Shown here: piece by piece, positions 1 to 8,695 of the stretch
How the letters are laid out: the number at the start of each line of letters is the position of its first letter
How positions within the stretch are numbered: position 1 is the first letter of the stretch
Source of the DNA: Rhodocyclaceae bacterium
GTDB taxonomy: Bacteria > Pseudomonadota > Gammaproteobacteria > Burkholderiales > Usitatibacteraceae
Length of the DNA: 64,000 nucleotides
Assembly: GCA_020247545.1 (NCBI GenBank)
Contig: JADCIX010000046.1
Location: 80,189-144,188, forward strand
Direction of reading: 5' to 3'
Notes under the pieces: generated by a model
What the model was told of the DNA's origin: nothing
The model's input: the letters and a program-made list of their open reading frames with translations, nothing else
Database searches by the model: none
Made by a program: the position numbers and the translations under genes

Positions 1-125
1 TTCTTGAGGGCGGCGTGCCCATCATCACCAATGGCGAGACGATTGGTGCCGTCGGCGTATCGGGGGTGAAGTCCTCCGAAGATGCAGAAGTGGCCGCGGC
101 GGGGATCGCCGCGCTCGGTATCTAG
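1..125 (+). CDS. GlcG/HbpS-type (DUF336) heme-binding family protein, 3' end only
   Basis: Only the last 40 or so codons are present; the gene begins before the window and stops with TAG at 123-125. The readable end contains GGVPIITNGETIGAVGVSG followed by a helix rich in Ala and Glu. This is the typical C-terminus of GlcG/HbpS family proteins, small domains that bind heme or are encoded with glycolate and dehydrogenase genes. The family call rests on that glycine-rich strand-turn pattern. The function in this organism cannot be read from the fragment. Confidence 0.6.
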   Translation, partial: LEGGVPIITNGETIGAVGVSGVKSSEDAEVAAAGIAALGI

Positions 126-138
126 TCGAGCGTACAAC

Positions 139-852
139 GTGGCGCTCAGCTGCCCGAGTTGCAAGGATTTGATGGCGGCGACGGTGTTTCGTACGCACAT
201 CGATACCGCGCTGGAAGTGGACATTTGTTGGGCTTGTCATCTGATTTGGTTTGATAACCTTGAGAGTGTGTCGATGTCGCCGCAATCGGTCATCGATCTG
301 TTCAAGCGCATCCATTCCCATCGGAATGAACACCGTCGATTGGTGTCGTTGACTGGTGAATGTCCGGTCTGTCGGGACAAACTGGTGCAGTCGTTTGATG
401 TCACGCGCGCTGGCCGGTTCCAGTATCACCGCTGCCCCAATGGGCATGGGCGGCTGATCACCTTTGTTCAGTTTCTACGCGAAAAGCAATTCATTCGCAC
501 GCTCAACCAAGCCGAGCGGCAATCCTTGTCGGCACGGGTTAAACAGATTCGCTGCTCCAGCTGTGGTGCTGGGGTTGACATTGAGCATGACGCGGCGTGT
601 CGTCATTGCGGCGCGCCGGTGGCGGTGCTGGATGAACAAGCCGTCGCCAAGGCGTTGGAGGCGCTGGAAGCGCGTACGGTACGTCGTACGAGTTCCACTT
701 CGGAAGCGAACCCCCGACCCGCTGACCGACCCGCAGGTACGACGTCAACGCCGTCGTATACCCCCCCTTATTCGGAACCATTGGCGACCACCGAGTTGGT
801 CGATCTCGTACTCACCGGTGTGGCCGCGATTTTATCGGCAACGCTCGATTAA
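139..852 (+). CDS. Zinc-ribbon protein with TFIIB-type N-terminal zinc finger
   Basis: A 237-residue protein if it starts at GTG 139, just after the preceding stop. An ATG at 82 is in frame but would overlap the upstream gene. It carries several Cys pairs: CPSC near residue 5, CWAC near 37, CPVC near 78, then a Cys followed by an NGHG turn, CSSCG and CRHCG. The first two pairs resemble the zf-TFIIB fold found in small bacterial metal-binding proteins, and the last two look like a second zinc ribbon. The C-terminal 60 residues are Pro/Ser/Thr-rich and end in a short hydrophobic segment that could lie against the membrane. The function is unknown. Metal binding is inferred from the cysteines, and the start is uncertain. 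Confidence 0.6.
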   Translation: MALSCPSCKDLMAATVFRTHIDTALEVDICWACHLIWFDNLESVSMSPQSVIDLFKRIHSHRNEHRRLVSLTGECPVCRDKLVQSFDVTRAGRFQYHRCPNGHGRLITFVQFLREKQFIRTLNQAERQSLSARVKQIRCSSCGAGVDIEHDAACRHCGAPVAVLDEQAVAKALEALEARTVRRTSSTSEANPRPADRPAGTTSTPSYTPPYSEPLATTELVDLVLTGVAAILSATLD

Positions 853-864
853 AAGGGAATCTAG

Positions 865-1605
865 ATGAACTTGTATTTGGTGACAGGCACAACCAAAGGC
901 TTGGGTGAGGCGTTAGCGGCCGAATTGGGTGCGGACACCAACAACATGGTTGTCGAGATTGCACGGGGTGTTTCGGGCAAAAATGGCCCAAACACCTTTA
1001 TCCATGCGGATTTTGGCGATGTTGTTTCGACTGAAAACGCGCTCAAAGCATTCGGCACCCTGTTGGAGGGCAAACAATTTGACCGTGCGGTACTCATCAA
1101 CAACGCTGGAGTGGTCAACCCTGTCGCGCGCTTTGATTTAATCGACGCGCAGTCGCTGCAGAACAACATGGCGGTGAACGTTGTGGCCCCGATGCTCACC
1201 ACCAAAGCATTCGCCAATCACACCCGCGGAAAAGCCGATTCACGATTGGTGGTGAATATTTCCTCTGGTGCGGCGAAACGCGCGGTACGAGGCTGGGCCG
1301 CTTACTGCGCTGCGAAGGCTGGGTTGGAAATGGCCACTCGGGTGATGGCGGAAGAGGTGCGCGAATCGGATCCGACGCTCTCCATCTGTTCGTTGGCACC
1401 AGGCGTGGTGGACACACCGATGCAGGCTGTCATTCGGGAGGCGACGTTAGAAAGTTTCCCGGAGCGGGAAAGGTTTCGACAAATGAAAGAAACTGGCGGT
1501 CTGCGTGACGCTTTGGCTGTCGCGCGAGATATCATTTCACTCTGCAACACCGAGCGCCTCGCAAACGGTGGCAACTACGACATTCGCGAACTCCTTCATG
1601 CCTAA
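865..1605 (+). CDS. Short-chain dehydrogenase/reductase (SDR), benzil/sepiapterin reductase-like
   Basis: A 246-residue classical SDR. The N-terminus has the Rossmann motif TGTTKGLG, followed by NNAG near residue 79, an NISSG strand carrying the catalytic Ser, and the YCAAK catalytic Tyr/Lys pair near residue 150. The PGVVDTPM segment after the active site is also typical. The cofactor is probably NADP(H), since a basic or small residue rather than Asp follows strand 2, but this is inference. The closest subgroup by appearance is the YueD/sepiapterin-type carbonyl reductases; the substrate is unknown. GGGAA lies upstream of the ATG. The stop overlaps the start of the next gene by 8 bases, so the two are probably cotranscribed. 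Confidence 0.85.
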   Translation: MNLYLVTGTTKGLGEALAAELGADTNNMVVEIARGVSGKNGPNTFIHADFGDVVSTENALKAFGTLLEGKQFDRAVLINNAGVVNPVARFDLIDAQSLQNNMAVNVVAPMLTTKAFANHTRGKADSRLVVNISSGAAKRAVRGWAAYCAAKAGLEMATRVMAEEVRESDPTLSICSLAPGVVDTPMQAVIREATLESFPERERFRQMKETGGLRDALAVARDIISLCNTERLANGGNYDIRELLHA

Positions 1606-2224
1606 AACTAAATCTGCCTCTGGCGCTAAGGTGCCTAAAGCGCCCAAAGCAAAATCCGCCACTGCTAAGTCGGCCAAGCCTGTTACCAAGCACACCAAGC
1701 TGCATTACTGTGACCTCAGCGATTGTCAGGGTATCTGCTGTAGTGACGGTGCGTTTTTGCGACCTGAAGAAGTACGACGGGTGCACAAACTCGTGGAAAA
1801 GTATCCTGAACATTTTGCCCATTTGCCCGTCGACTACATCATTGATGAAGAGTGGGCGCATGGCGTCGGCAAAAAGACCAACGTGCGAAAATTTCGTTAT
1901 CGCAACAAACCCGAGCACTTCAAACATACCAAGTGTGTATTTGCGGAAAGCGATGGCAAGTGTTCATTCCAAACGCTGGCGATCAAACAAGGTGTACACA
2001 AGTGGAAGTACAAGCCGATGGGGTGTTGGTTATTCCCGTTGGAGAGTGACGAGAAAGGATTGGTCTCGCCACCGCGCACCCGCAAAGACGACCCAAACAA
2101 TCTCGGTCCTGAGTACCCCGGCTTCGCCACCTATACCCCTTGCGGAAAACACTCTGAAAAGGGCAAGGTGTGGTGGATTGCGTTGAAAGAAGAAGTGGCA
2201 GCTTACAAAAAGGCCTGCCCTTGA
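1598..2224 (+). CDS. DUF3109/YkgJ-like cysteine-cluster protein
   Basis: A 208-residue protein. The ATG at 1598 overlaps the preceding stop and is preferred over an upstream in-frame start at 1505, which lies deep inside the SDR gene. The first 30 residues are Lys/Ala/Ser-rich and probably disordered. The core has CDLSDCQGICC near residue 37, a Cys in CVFAESDGKC, the GCWLFPL segment and a further late Cys. This spacing matches the conserved cysteines of the DUF3109 and YkgJ families, which probably hold zinc or an iron-sulfur cluster. No enzymatic role is established for the family. The coupling to the SDR suggests co-expression only. Confidence 0.6.
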   Translation: MPKTKSASGAKVPKAPKAKSATAKSAKPVTKHTKLHYCDLSDCQGICCSDGAFLRPEEVRRVHKLVEKYPEHFAHLPVDYIIDEEWAHGVGKKTNVRKFRYRNKPEHFKHTKCVFAESDGKCSFQTLAIKQGVHKWKYKPMGCWLFPLESDEKGLVSPPRTRKDDPNNLGPEYPGFATYTPCGKHSEKGKVWWIALKEEVAAYKKACP

Positions 2225-2287
2225 TGCCGTGACCGGCTGACCGATTCGGCCTGATTTGGCATATGGCGGGTGTACAGTAACAAGACC

Positions 2288-4390
2288 ATGACAGACTCCA
2301 ACGATCCGCTTACCAACATCCAGCAGGCACTAGAGGCGGCTGAGGGCAAGCTTAAACGCATCGTTGAGGCGTTCGATCACCTCGATTGCGGTGTTTTCTT
2401 GTACGGCGCCGACGATCGTCTGGTGTTCTGTAACGCACGGGCGCGCGAAATCTACCAGGGCATTAGCGATTTGCTGGTACCCGGTATGGAATACGAAACC
2501 TTGTTGCGTGAGTTCTACCGTCGCGATTTGTATCTGGAACGCGAATACTCGGAAGATGAATGGGTGGCCGAACGAATTCAACGGCATTGTCGTAATGAGC
2601 CGAGCGAGTTTGAAGTGAAGATGCGCTCCGGACGTTGGTTTCTGGTTTCTGACCGCAAGACTGCCGACGGCGGCACGATCGGGTTTCGCTTTGATATCAC
2701 CTCACGCAAAGAGACAGAGTTCGCCCTCGCGGAGAGCGAACAGCGGCTACGAAGCCTGCTTAACATGTCGGCGGACTGGTATTGGGAGCAGGATGCCAGC
2801 TACCGCTTCACGCATATCTCAAGCGGTATGATGCGCGCGACGGGAATCGCAGCCGAGCAACGGTATGGCAAAGCTCGATGGGAGATACCCTACCTGGGCA
2901 TTACCGCCGAACAGATGGAGGCGCATCGCCTGCATGTAGAAGCGCGCCAGCCTTTCCGAGAGTTTGAGTATGCCTATGTCCCCCCCGGCGGGGATATTAC
3001 TTGGGTCTGCGTGTCAGGTGAGCCGATTTTCGATGCGGGCGGTACGTTCATCGGCTACCGCGGTGTCGGCACAAACATCACCGAGAAGAAACGTATCGAG
3101 TCTCAGGTTCGAGCGTTGGCCGAGATCGACTGTTTGACTGGTTTGCCCAACCGCATGCTGCTTGGCGCGCGGTTTGAGTTCGCGGTCCGGCAGGCAAGCC
3201 GAAACAACGAGGGTCTTGCATTGTTATTCGTCGATCTTGATCGATTCAAAGTGATCAATGACACATTAGGGCATCAAGTCGGCGACCGCATCCTTGTCGA
3301 GTCTGCGACGCGCCTGTTGGGGGCGACTCGCTCAACTGACACCGTGGCGAGACTGGGCGGTGATGAATTCGTCATCTTGCTGCCGGGTGCGACGGCAGAA
3401 AATGATATTGCCAATCTGGCGGACACACTGGTGCACGCAATGTCACAGCCACACGATATCGATGGTCATGAGCTGACAATTACGTCGTCGATTGGTATTG
3501 CCCTCTGGCCGACGGATGGGGGCGACCTGACGGCACTGCTTAAACATGCCGACGTCGCCATGTTACATGCCAAGTCAATCGGACGTAATCAGTACAGCTT
3601 CTTCCGGCAAGAAATGAATGAGAGGGTCAACGAGCATCTGTGCATCGAGACGGCTTTGCGACGCGCAATTGATCGGAACGAACTGTCGCTCGTGTATCAG
3701 CCGATTTTTTCGATTCCCGACAAACAGGTCATCGGCGCGGAAGCGCTGCTGCGCTGGCACACTGAGGCTTTGGGGGAGATATCGCCGACGCGTTTTATTG
3801 CCATCGCCGAGGACAGCGGCCTTATCATGCCAATTGGCGAGTGGGTGATAAAGGAAGCGTGTGCGCAGCTGGCGCGATGGCGGGCGCATGGTCTCGCGAA
3901 TTTCCCGATTACCGTCAATGTCTCCGGTGTCCAGTGGAAGACGCCGCGCCTTCTCGATTGCTTGCAAGCCGCATTGGTCGCCAATGATTTGACACCTGCG
4001 GATATTGAACTTGAGTTGACAGAGACCGCCCTAGTGGGTGGCAGGGACGGTGCGCAAAATCTCCTCGAGCGTGTCGGTGAGGCGGGGTTCAGATTGGTTA
4101 TTGATGATTTTGGTACCGGATACTCAAACCTCACGCGTCTAAAGCCATTCTTCGTTACCAAGCTCAAGATCGATCAATCGTTTATTCGAGACAGCACGAC
4201 CGATATAGACGATGCCGCGATAGTGCGGGGTATCATCGGCCTGGCTAGGAGTCTGGGATTGCGTGTGGTGGCAGAAGGCGTCGAGTACCCGGCGCAACTT
4301 GATTTCTTGCTTTCCGCCGGCTGTCGCGAGGCGCAGGGATTCTTGCTCGCAAAACCGCTGTCGGCTGCGGCATTTAAAGAGCGCTACTAG
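2288..4390 (+). CDS. PAS-PAS-GGDEF-EAL cyclic-di-GMP signalling protein
   Basis: A 700-residue cytoplasmic protein without membrane segments. Two PAS sensor regions occupy about residues 25-145 and 155-275; the second ends in the usual D-I-T-hinge into the catalytic part. The GGDEF domain has an intact GGDEF at residues 357-361. The EAL domain has EAL at 485-487, an ELTE metal-ligand strand, DDFGTGYS, KIDQSFI and EGVE. Both the diguanylate cyclase and the c-di-GMP phosphodiesterase halves therefore look catalytically complete, and the net activity is probably set by the PAS ligands. ATG 2288 was chosen over GTG 2270 because it starts a conventional N-terminus; neither has a strong ribosome site. 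Confidence 0.93.
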   Translation: MTDSNDPLTNIQQALEAAEGKLKRIVEAFDHLDCGVFLYGADDRLVFCNARAREIYQGISDLLVPGMEYETLLREFYRRDLYLEREYSEDEWVAERIQRHCRNEPSEFEVKMRSGRWFLVSDRKTADGGTIGFRFDITSRKETEFALAESEQRLRSLLNMSADWYWEQDASYRFTHISSGMMRATGIAAEQRYGKARWEIPYLGITAEQMEAHRLHVEARQPFREFEYAYVPPGGDITWVCVSGEPIFDAGGTFIGYRGVGTNITEKKRIESQVRALAEIDCLTGLPNRMLLGARFEFAVRQASRNNEGLALLFVDLDRFKVINDTLGHQVGDRILVESATRLLGATRSTDTVARLGGDEFVILLPGATAENDIANLADTLVHAMSQPHDIDGHELTITSSIGIALWPTDGGDLTALLKHADVAMLHAKSIGRNQYSFFRQEMNERVNEHLCIETALRRAIDRNELSLVYQPIFSIPDKQVIGAEALLRWHTEALGEISPTRFIAIAEDSGLIMPIGEWVIKEACAQLARWRAHGLANFPITVNVSGVQWKTPRLLDCLQAALVANDLTPADIELELTETALVGGRDGAQNLLERVGEAGFRLVIDDFGTGYSNLTRLKPFFVTKLKIDQSFIRDSTTDIDDAAIVRGIIGLARSLGLRVVAEGVEYPAQLDFLLSAGCREAQGFLLAKPLSAAAFKERY

Positions 4391-4402
4391 GAACATGACA
4401 AC

Positions 4403-4639
4403 ATGGCTATCTACAAACTTCAAGTACAGGATGATGACGCCAGCCCAGAGGTATGGCGGGATGTGAAGGCGGATGACGGCTTGCTGTATACCTTTGCCAG
4501 AGAATCCGATGCGCGTGAAAAGCTCGCCATCCTTTTCCCGGTGTTGGTCAAACTGGAACAATTTCATGCAGATCGCAAACGTACACGCGTGGTCATCATG
4601 AACCCCTACGCAGATGTTGATGAGGAGAAAGAACAGTGA
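4403..4639 (+). CDS. Small conserved-looking hypothetical protein upstream of an aldo/keto reductase
   Basis: A 78-residue acidic protein without a signal peptide or membrane span. It begins [12 protein letters not shown] and ends in a run of Asp/Glu, and I do not recognise the family. It is likely real because it starts 12 bases after the GGDEF-EAL stop and its last codons overlap the start of the next gene by four bases (GTGA). The AGGAG inside its 3' end serves as the ribosome site of that gene. The layout suggests translational coupling with the aldo/keto reductase. Confidence 0.55.
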   Translation: MAIYKLQVQDDDASPEVWRDVKADDGLLYTFARESDAREKLAILFPVLVKLEQFHADRKRTRVVIMNPYADVDEEKEQ

Positions 4640-5625
4640 CTATGGAGTACAGAAGAGTTGGTCGCGCCGGTGTAAGGGTGTCATTGCTATCGTTGGGGTC
4701 ATGGGTGACCTACGGCAATCAGGTCGATGAAAAAGCTTCCGTGGAACTGATGGCAGCTGCGCGCGACCACGGCGTTAATTTTTTTGATAACGCCGAAGTA
4801 TATGCGGCGGGGAAATCCGAAGAGCTGATGGGAGTCTCACTCAAGAAATTGAGCTGGGATCGTCTTACTTACATGGTCTCCACAAAGTTTTTTTGGGGTC
4901 TGCCCGCAAAGTTTGGTGAAGGCATCAATGAACGCAACACGTTAAATCGCAAGTATTTGCTCAACGCCATTGATCAGTCACTAAAAAGACTACAGCTTGA
5001 TTATGTCGATATCGTCTATTGTCATCGCGCCGACCCGAACACACCATTGGAAGAAACGGTGTTTGCGATGCACGATATAGTCGCTAGCGGAAAGGCGGTT
5101 TACTGGGGAACCTCGGAGTGGAGTGCGGCCGACATCATGGGCGCGTGGCAGATCGCGGAAAAACACCATCTGCACAAGCCAATTGTGGAGCAGCCCGAAT
5201 ACAACCTCTTTCATCGTAATAAGGTCGAGAAAGAGTTCGCGCGGCTCTACGGCGAAATCGGCACTGGCCTCACCACCTGGAGTCCACTCGCCTCCGGCCT
5301 GCTAACCGGCAAGTACGCCAACGGCATTCCAGCTGATTCACGCGGCAGTTTGAAAGTAATGGCGTGGATGCAAGATCACCTGACCGATGAAACGCGCAAC
5401 GAGGCTGTTGCCAAGCTTGGCAAAATTGCAGCGGACTTAGGCTGTACTACTGCGCAACTGGCGATTGCCTGGTGCGCAAAGAACCCATATGTGTCGACAG
5501 TGATCACCGGTGCTTCGCGTGTTTCTCAGTTGCGCGAAAACATGAAAGCGCTCGAGGTGTTGCCAAAGTTGACCCCAGAAGTGATGATAGCGATTGCGCA
5601 GATCACTGAAGGGCTGGCCGACTAA
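4636..5625 (+). CDS. Aldo/keto reductase, Kv-beta/YghZ-like
   Basis: A 329-residue (alpha/beta)8 barrel oxidoreductase of the AKR6/AKR14 type. Catalytic residues are visible: Asp and Tyr in [12 protein letters not shown], Lys in the STKFFWG strand and His in YCHRAD. The NADPH-binding end shows [12 protein letters not shown] and a late [15 protein letters not shown] segment. These proteins reduce aldehydes and ketones such as methylglyoxal; the specific substrate is unknown. GTG 4636 lies 8 bases behind AGGAG and overlaps the preceding stop, so it fits the ribosome site better than ATG 4642. It is followed after three bases by the KTSC gene. Confidence 0.88.
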   Translation: MTMEYRRVGRAGVRVSLLSLGSWVTYGNQVDEKASVELMAAARDHGVNFFDNAEVYAAGKSEELMGVSLKKLSWDRLTYMVSTKFFWGLPAKFGEGINERNTLNRKYLLNAIDQSLKRLQLDYVDIVYCHRADPNTPLEETVFAMHDIVASGKAVYWGTSEWSAADIMGAWQIAEKHHLHKPIVEQPEYNLFHRNKVEKEFARLYGEIGTGLTTWSPLASGLLTGKYANGIPADSRGSLKVMAWMQDHLTDETRNEAVAKLGKIAADLGCTTAQLAIAWCAKNPYVSTVITGASRVSQLRENMKALEVLPKLTPEVMIAIAQITEGLAD

Positions 5626-5628
5626 TCT

Positions 5629-5838
5629 ATGCAGAGCATAAAAATCTCGGTCGGTAATCTGCGCTCTATCAGCTACGACGCTGCGAAACGTGTGCTGGTG
5701 GTGGAGCAATCGAGCGGCACCTTTGAGTACGCAAACGTCTCACCGGAAGTGTGGCGGCGCTTTTCAACCTCATCTTCGCTATTGAGCTTCTTCAAAGATA
5801 CGATTGAAGAGGACTACCAAAAGCGGCGAATCAAATAA
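5629..5838 (+). CDS. KTSC-domain protein
   Basis: A 69-residue single-domain protein matching the KTSC pattern: an initial strand with an S-I-S-Y-D turn, an EQSSGTFEYANVSPEVW segment, and a C-terminal helix ending FFKDTIEEDYQKRRI. KTSC domains occur alone or fused to lysyl-tRNA synthetases and nucleases; their role is not settled, though nucleic-acid binding is suspected. It begins three bases after the aldo/keto reductase stop, so it closes this short operon. A palindromic repeat follows immediately. Confidence 0.75.
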   Translation: MQSIKISVGNLRSISYDAAKRVLVVEQSSGTFEYANVSPEVWRRFSTSSSLLSFFKDTIEEDYQKRRIK

Positions 5839-5840
5839 CG

Positions 5841-5895
5841 AAACCCTAGCAAGGGCGGGCGCTCCCAAGGCAAAATGCCGGAAACCGCCCGCCGG
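5841..5895. repeat. GC-core palindromic repeat, copy A (probable bidirectional terminator)
   Basis: Starts with AAACCCTAGC and contains a stem GGCGGGCG (5854-5861) pairing perfectly with CGCCCGCC (5886-5893). A smaller GGC/GCC hairpin lies in the loop. It sits between the convergent KTSC and aceB genes. The left end aligns with copy D at 36028, including an identical AAACCCTA. Its function as a terminator is inferred from position and structure. Confidence 0.55.
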
Positions 5896-5927
5896 TCGGA
5901 TAGTTTTGGTCTTCCGCGATTCGCGGC

Positions 5928-7529
5928 TTAGGCAATCGCGCGATACGCCGGTAGAGTCAAGAATTCTTCGTACTCGTCATTCATGATGAGCGCTTCAAAC
6001 ATGGCAGCCCCCTGCACATATTTACCCGCCGCAAAGGCGGCCTCGCCAACGATGCTAGGTGTCTTGGTCAGTTCATCGGCGATGAGCGTTTTCACCATCT
6101 CTTTGGTGACCTTACGGCCATCGCCGAGCACACCTTTAGGAGAGCGTATCCACTGCCAAACTTGTGAGCGCGAAATTTCGGCGGTGGCGGCGTCTTCCAT
6201 CAGGTTGAAGATCGGCACACAGCCATTCCCACCCAACCACGAGCCGACATACTGAATGCCAACCTGAATGTTGTTGCGAACACCGGCTTCGGTGATCGGT
6301 GCCTCAGGGCGGAAATCGAGTAGATCGCTCGCACCATAGTTAACATCATCGCGTTGACGATGAATTTGGTTGGGTGTTTTCATATGTTCGTCAAACACGG
6401 CTTTTGCGATGCCGACCAAGCCTGGATGGGCCACCCATGTGCCGTCACACCCGTCGGTGACTTCACGAAGTTTGTCGAGGCGCACTTTTTCCATCGCAGC
6501 CGCGTTGGCAAACTCGTCGTTTTTAATGGGTATCTGAGCGGCCATCCCGCCCATCGCAAATGTACCGCGTTTGTGGCACACCTTCACCAGCGACAGTGCG
6601 TAAGCACGCAAGAATGGGGCGAGCATCGTCACTTGGCTGCGGTCAGCCAAACAGAACTCTTTGTTCAGACGGAATTTCTTGATGGCCGAAAAGATGTAAT
6701 CCCAGCGACCGATGTTGAGACCAGCCGAATGATCACGCAGCTCGTACAAAATTTCATCCATCTCAAAGGCGGCAACAATGGTTTCAATGAGTACGGTGCC
6801 TTTGATTGAGCCTTGCGGAATCCCGAGATCAGTTTGTGCGGCGACAAAAATATCGTTCCACAATCGTGCTTCCAAGTGTGACTCCATCTTTGGAAGGTAA
6901 AGATAGACGCCGCTGCCACGCGCTAGCAGAGTCTTGGCGTTGTGAAAAAAGTACATCGCAAAGTCAAATATGCCGCCTGAGACGACCGCACCGTCGAGCG
7001 TGATGTGTTTCTCATCGAGGTGCCAGCCCCGTGGACGCGGGAACAATACGGCGGGGTTGTCGCTCAGCTTATAAGACTTCTCGCCCTGTTGGAAGGCGAT
7101 GGTGCGTAAGTTTGCGTCACGTAGATTGATCTGACCCCCAATCATGTTTTCCCAGCTGGGGCAATTGGCGTCCTCGAAATCCGCCATGAACGTATTGGCA
7201 CCGGAGTTCAATGCGTTAATGACCATCTTTCGATCGGTCGGGCCGGTGATCTCGACGCGACGATCTTGGATGTCCGCCGGACACGCGGTAACTTGCCAAT
7301 TGCCCTCTCGAATGTGTTTGGTATCCGGCAAAAAATCTGGCAACACACCCGCATCAAACTGCTGTTGGCGTAGCGCTCGCGCCGCCAGCAACTGTTGACG
7401 CCGCGGCTCAAAAGTGCGCGCGAGTTTCACAAAAAAATTCAGCGCCTCGGGAGTCAGAATAGACTCATAGTCTTGGGTAATCGGGGCGCTAATGGTGAGT
7501 CCGGCAGGCAGGTTGTAAGAGGTGTCCAT
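5928..7529 (-). CDS. aceB: Malate synthase A
   Basis: A 533-residue enzyme, the usual length of malate synthase A. It condenses acetyl-CoA with glyoxylate to malate in the glyoxylate shunt, in the cytoplasm. Recognisable blocks are MADFEDANCPSWENM, RPRGWHLDEKH, the LPKMESHLEARLW strand, GTVLIETIVAAFEMDEILYE (glyoxylate and Mg site) and the C-terminal VPIFNLMEDAATAEISRSQ with the catalytic Asp. The ATG at 7529 is preceded by AAGGAT. An upstream in-frame extension to 7682 is AT-rich and is probably promoter DNA. No isocitrate lyase gene lies in the window. Divergent to a LysR regulator. Confidence 0.96.
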   Translation of the reverse strand: MDTSYNLPAGLTISAPITQDYESILTPEALNFFVKLARTFEPRRQQLLAARALRQQQFDAGVLPDFLPDTKHIREGNWQVTACPADIQDRRVEITGPTDRKMVINALNSGANTFMADFEDANCPSWENMIGGQINLRDANLRTIAFQQGEKSYKLSDNPAVLFPRPRGWHLDEKHITLDGAVVSGGIFDFAMYFFHNAKTLLARGSGVYLYLPKMESHLEARLWNDIFVAAQTDLGIPQGSIKGTVLIETIVAAFEMDEILYELRDHSAGLNIGRWDYIFSAIKKFRLNKEFCLADRSQVTMLAPFLRAYALSLVKVCHKRGTFAMGGMAAQIPIKNDEFANAAAMEKVRLDKLREVTDGCDGTWVAHPGLVGIAKAVFDEHMKTPNQIHRQRDDVNYGASDLLDFRPEAPITEAGVRNNIQVGIQYVGSWLGGNGCVPIFNLMEDAATAEISRSQVWQWIRSPKGVLGDGRKVTKEMVKTLIADELTKTPSIVGEAAFAAGKYVQGAAMFEALIMNDEYEEFLTLPAYRAIA

Positions 7530-7650
7530 GGTGGATCCTTGTGGCGCGGATTGGTGGGTGAGCCTTGCGGCAGTGATGGCAGCCATTTCCAATTTCAATA
7601 GTTGTGGCTGGATATTGAGCAAGAAGAGTAAAAGTGTATTACGATACCAA

Positions 7651-7671
7651 TAATTACGGAATAAGTAATAA
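7651..7671. promoter_or_regulatory. Candidate LysR-type operator between aceB and the LysR gene
   Basis: The arms ATTAC (7653-7657) and GTAAT (7665-7669) flank seven bases, giving a T-N11-A palindrome as expected for LysR-family sites. The extended arms TAATTAC/GTAATAA match at 6 of 7 positions. It lies in an AT-rich patch about 120 bases upstream of aceB and 80 bases upstream of the regulator. Binding by the adjacent regulator is inferred. Confidence 0.45.
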
Positions 7672-7748
7672 AACATAAGCATTTAATACTTTGCTAGCGA
7701 AAGCGTGCCGACGCGAGCATAAACCTGACCTTCCAAGAGCCGACGAGC

Positions 7749-8660
7749 ATGGACCGATTTAAGGCATTGCAAACATTTCTGGATGTTGCCAAGACGGAAA
7801 GTCTTTCGGCCGTTGCCCGCGAGGAAGGTGTTACCCCGGCGATGGTCGGGCGGCGCGTTGATCAGTTGGAAGCAAGAATTGGCGTAAAACTTTTTAAGCG
7901 CTCGACACGCAAGATTACGCTCACCCCTGAGGGATCTGCCTTTTATGAGAGCGTGCGAGATTTCATCAATGATCTGAATGCCGCAGAGGAAGCGATTGCA
8001 GTCGGCGCAAAAAACGCTACCGGTAGATTAATTGTCTCTGCGCCAACCGCATTTGGCCGGAAACATATTGCGCCGCACGTCCCGGCGTTTCTTGCCGAGA
8101 ATCCAAATCTGACTGTCACCTTGCATCTGTCTGAACGCCTCGTTGATCTAAAGAACGAGCGCGTCGACTTGGCAATTCGAATTGCAGATCTCAAGAACGC
8201 GGATTTTATTGCTGTTAAGTTGGCACGCAATCATCGCGTGGTGGTTGGGTCACCCGGCTACATCAAACGCGCCGGCAAACCACAAACGCTTTCTGACTTG
8301 GAGCGCCATAACTGCTTGGTCACTTCCTCCGAAGACGGACTTGCCGACATCTGGCATTTTCAGAACAACGGAGAGTCGCAGCGGATTAAAGTGGCAGGCA
8401 ACTTGCACTGCAATGATGGTGGTGTGTTGACCAAGTGGGCTTTGGCGGGCCAAGGACTGGCTTGGCGTAGTGCTTGGGAAGTCTCAGATGAAATTGCGCA
8501 CGGTCGGCTGATTGAGGTGTTGCCGAAATTCTCGGCACCGGGCAATGACATCTACGCAGTCTACCCAGATCGCAAGTTCCTGCCAGCAAAGGTGAGACTT
8601 TTTATCGAATTTCTCAAGCGGACATTTGGCAACCCGCCATATTGGGAGTCAAAACGCTAG
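7749..8660 (+). CDS. LysR-family transcriptional regulator
   Basis: A 303-residue LysR protein. The winged helix-turn-helix covers about residues 1-60 (FLDVAKTESLSAVAREEGVT, then the recognition helix and GVKLFKRSTR). The effector-binding periplasmic-protein-like domain starts near residue 90 with ATGRLIVSAP. It belongs to the common subgroup with the VDLAIRI strand. It is transcribed away from aceB across a 219-base gap holding a T-N11-A palindrome. Control of aceB and of its own expression is therefore the natural inference, but the effector is unknown. Confidence 0.9.
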   Translation: MDRFKALQTFLDVAKTESLSAVAREEGVTPAMVGRRVDQLEARIGVKLFKRSTRKITLTPEGSAFYESVRDFINDLNAAEEAIAVGAKNATGRLIVSAPTAFGRKHIAPHVPAFLAENPNLTVTLHLSERLVDLKNERVDLAIRIADLKNADFIAVKLARNHRVVVGSPGYIKRAGKPQTLSDLERHNCLVTSSEDGLADIWHFQNNGESQRIKVAGNLHCNDGGVLTKWALAGQGLAWRSAWEVSDEIAHGRLIEVLPKFSAPGNDIYAVYPDRKFLPAKVRLFIEFLKRTFGNPPYWESKR

Positions 8661-8695
8661 CCCAAACATCGCGGATTGCCGAAGACGCGGGTTGC

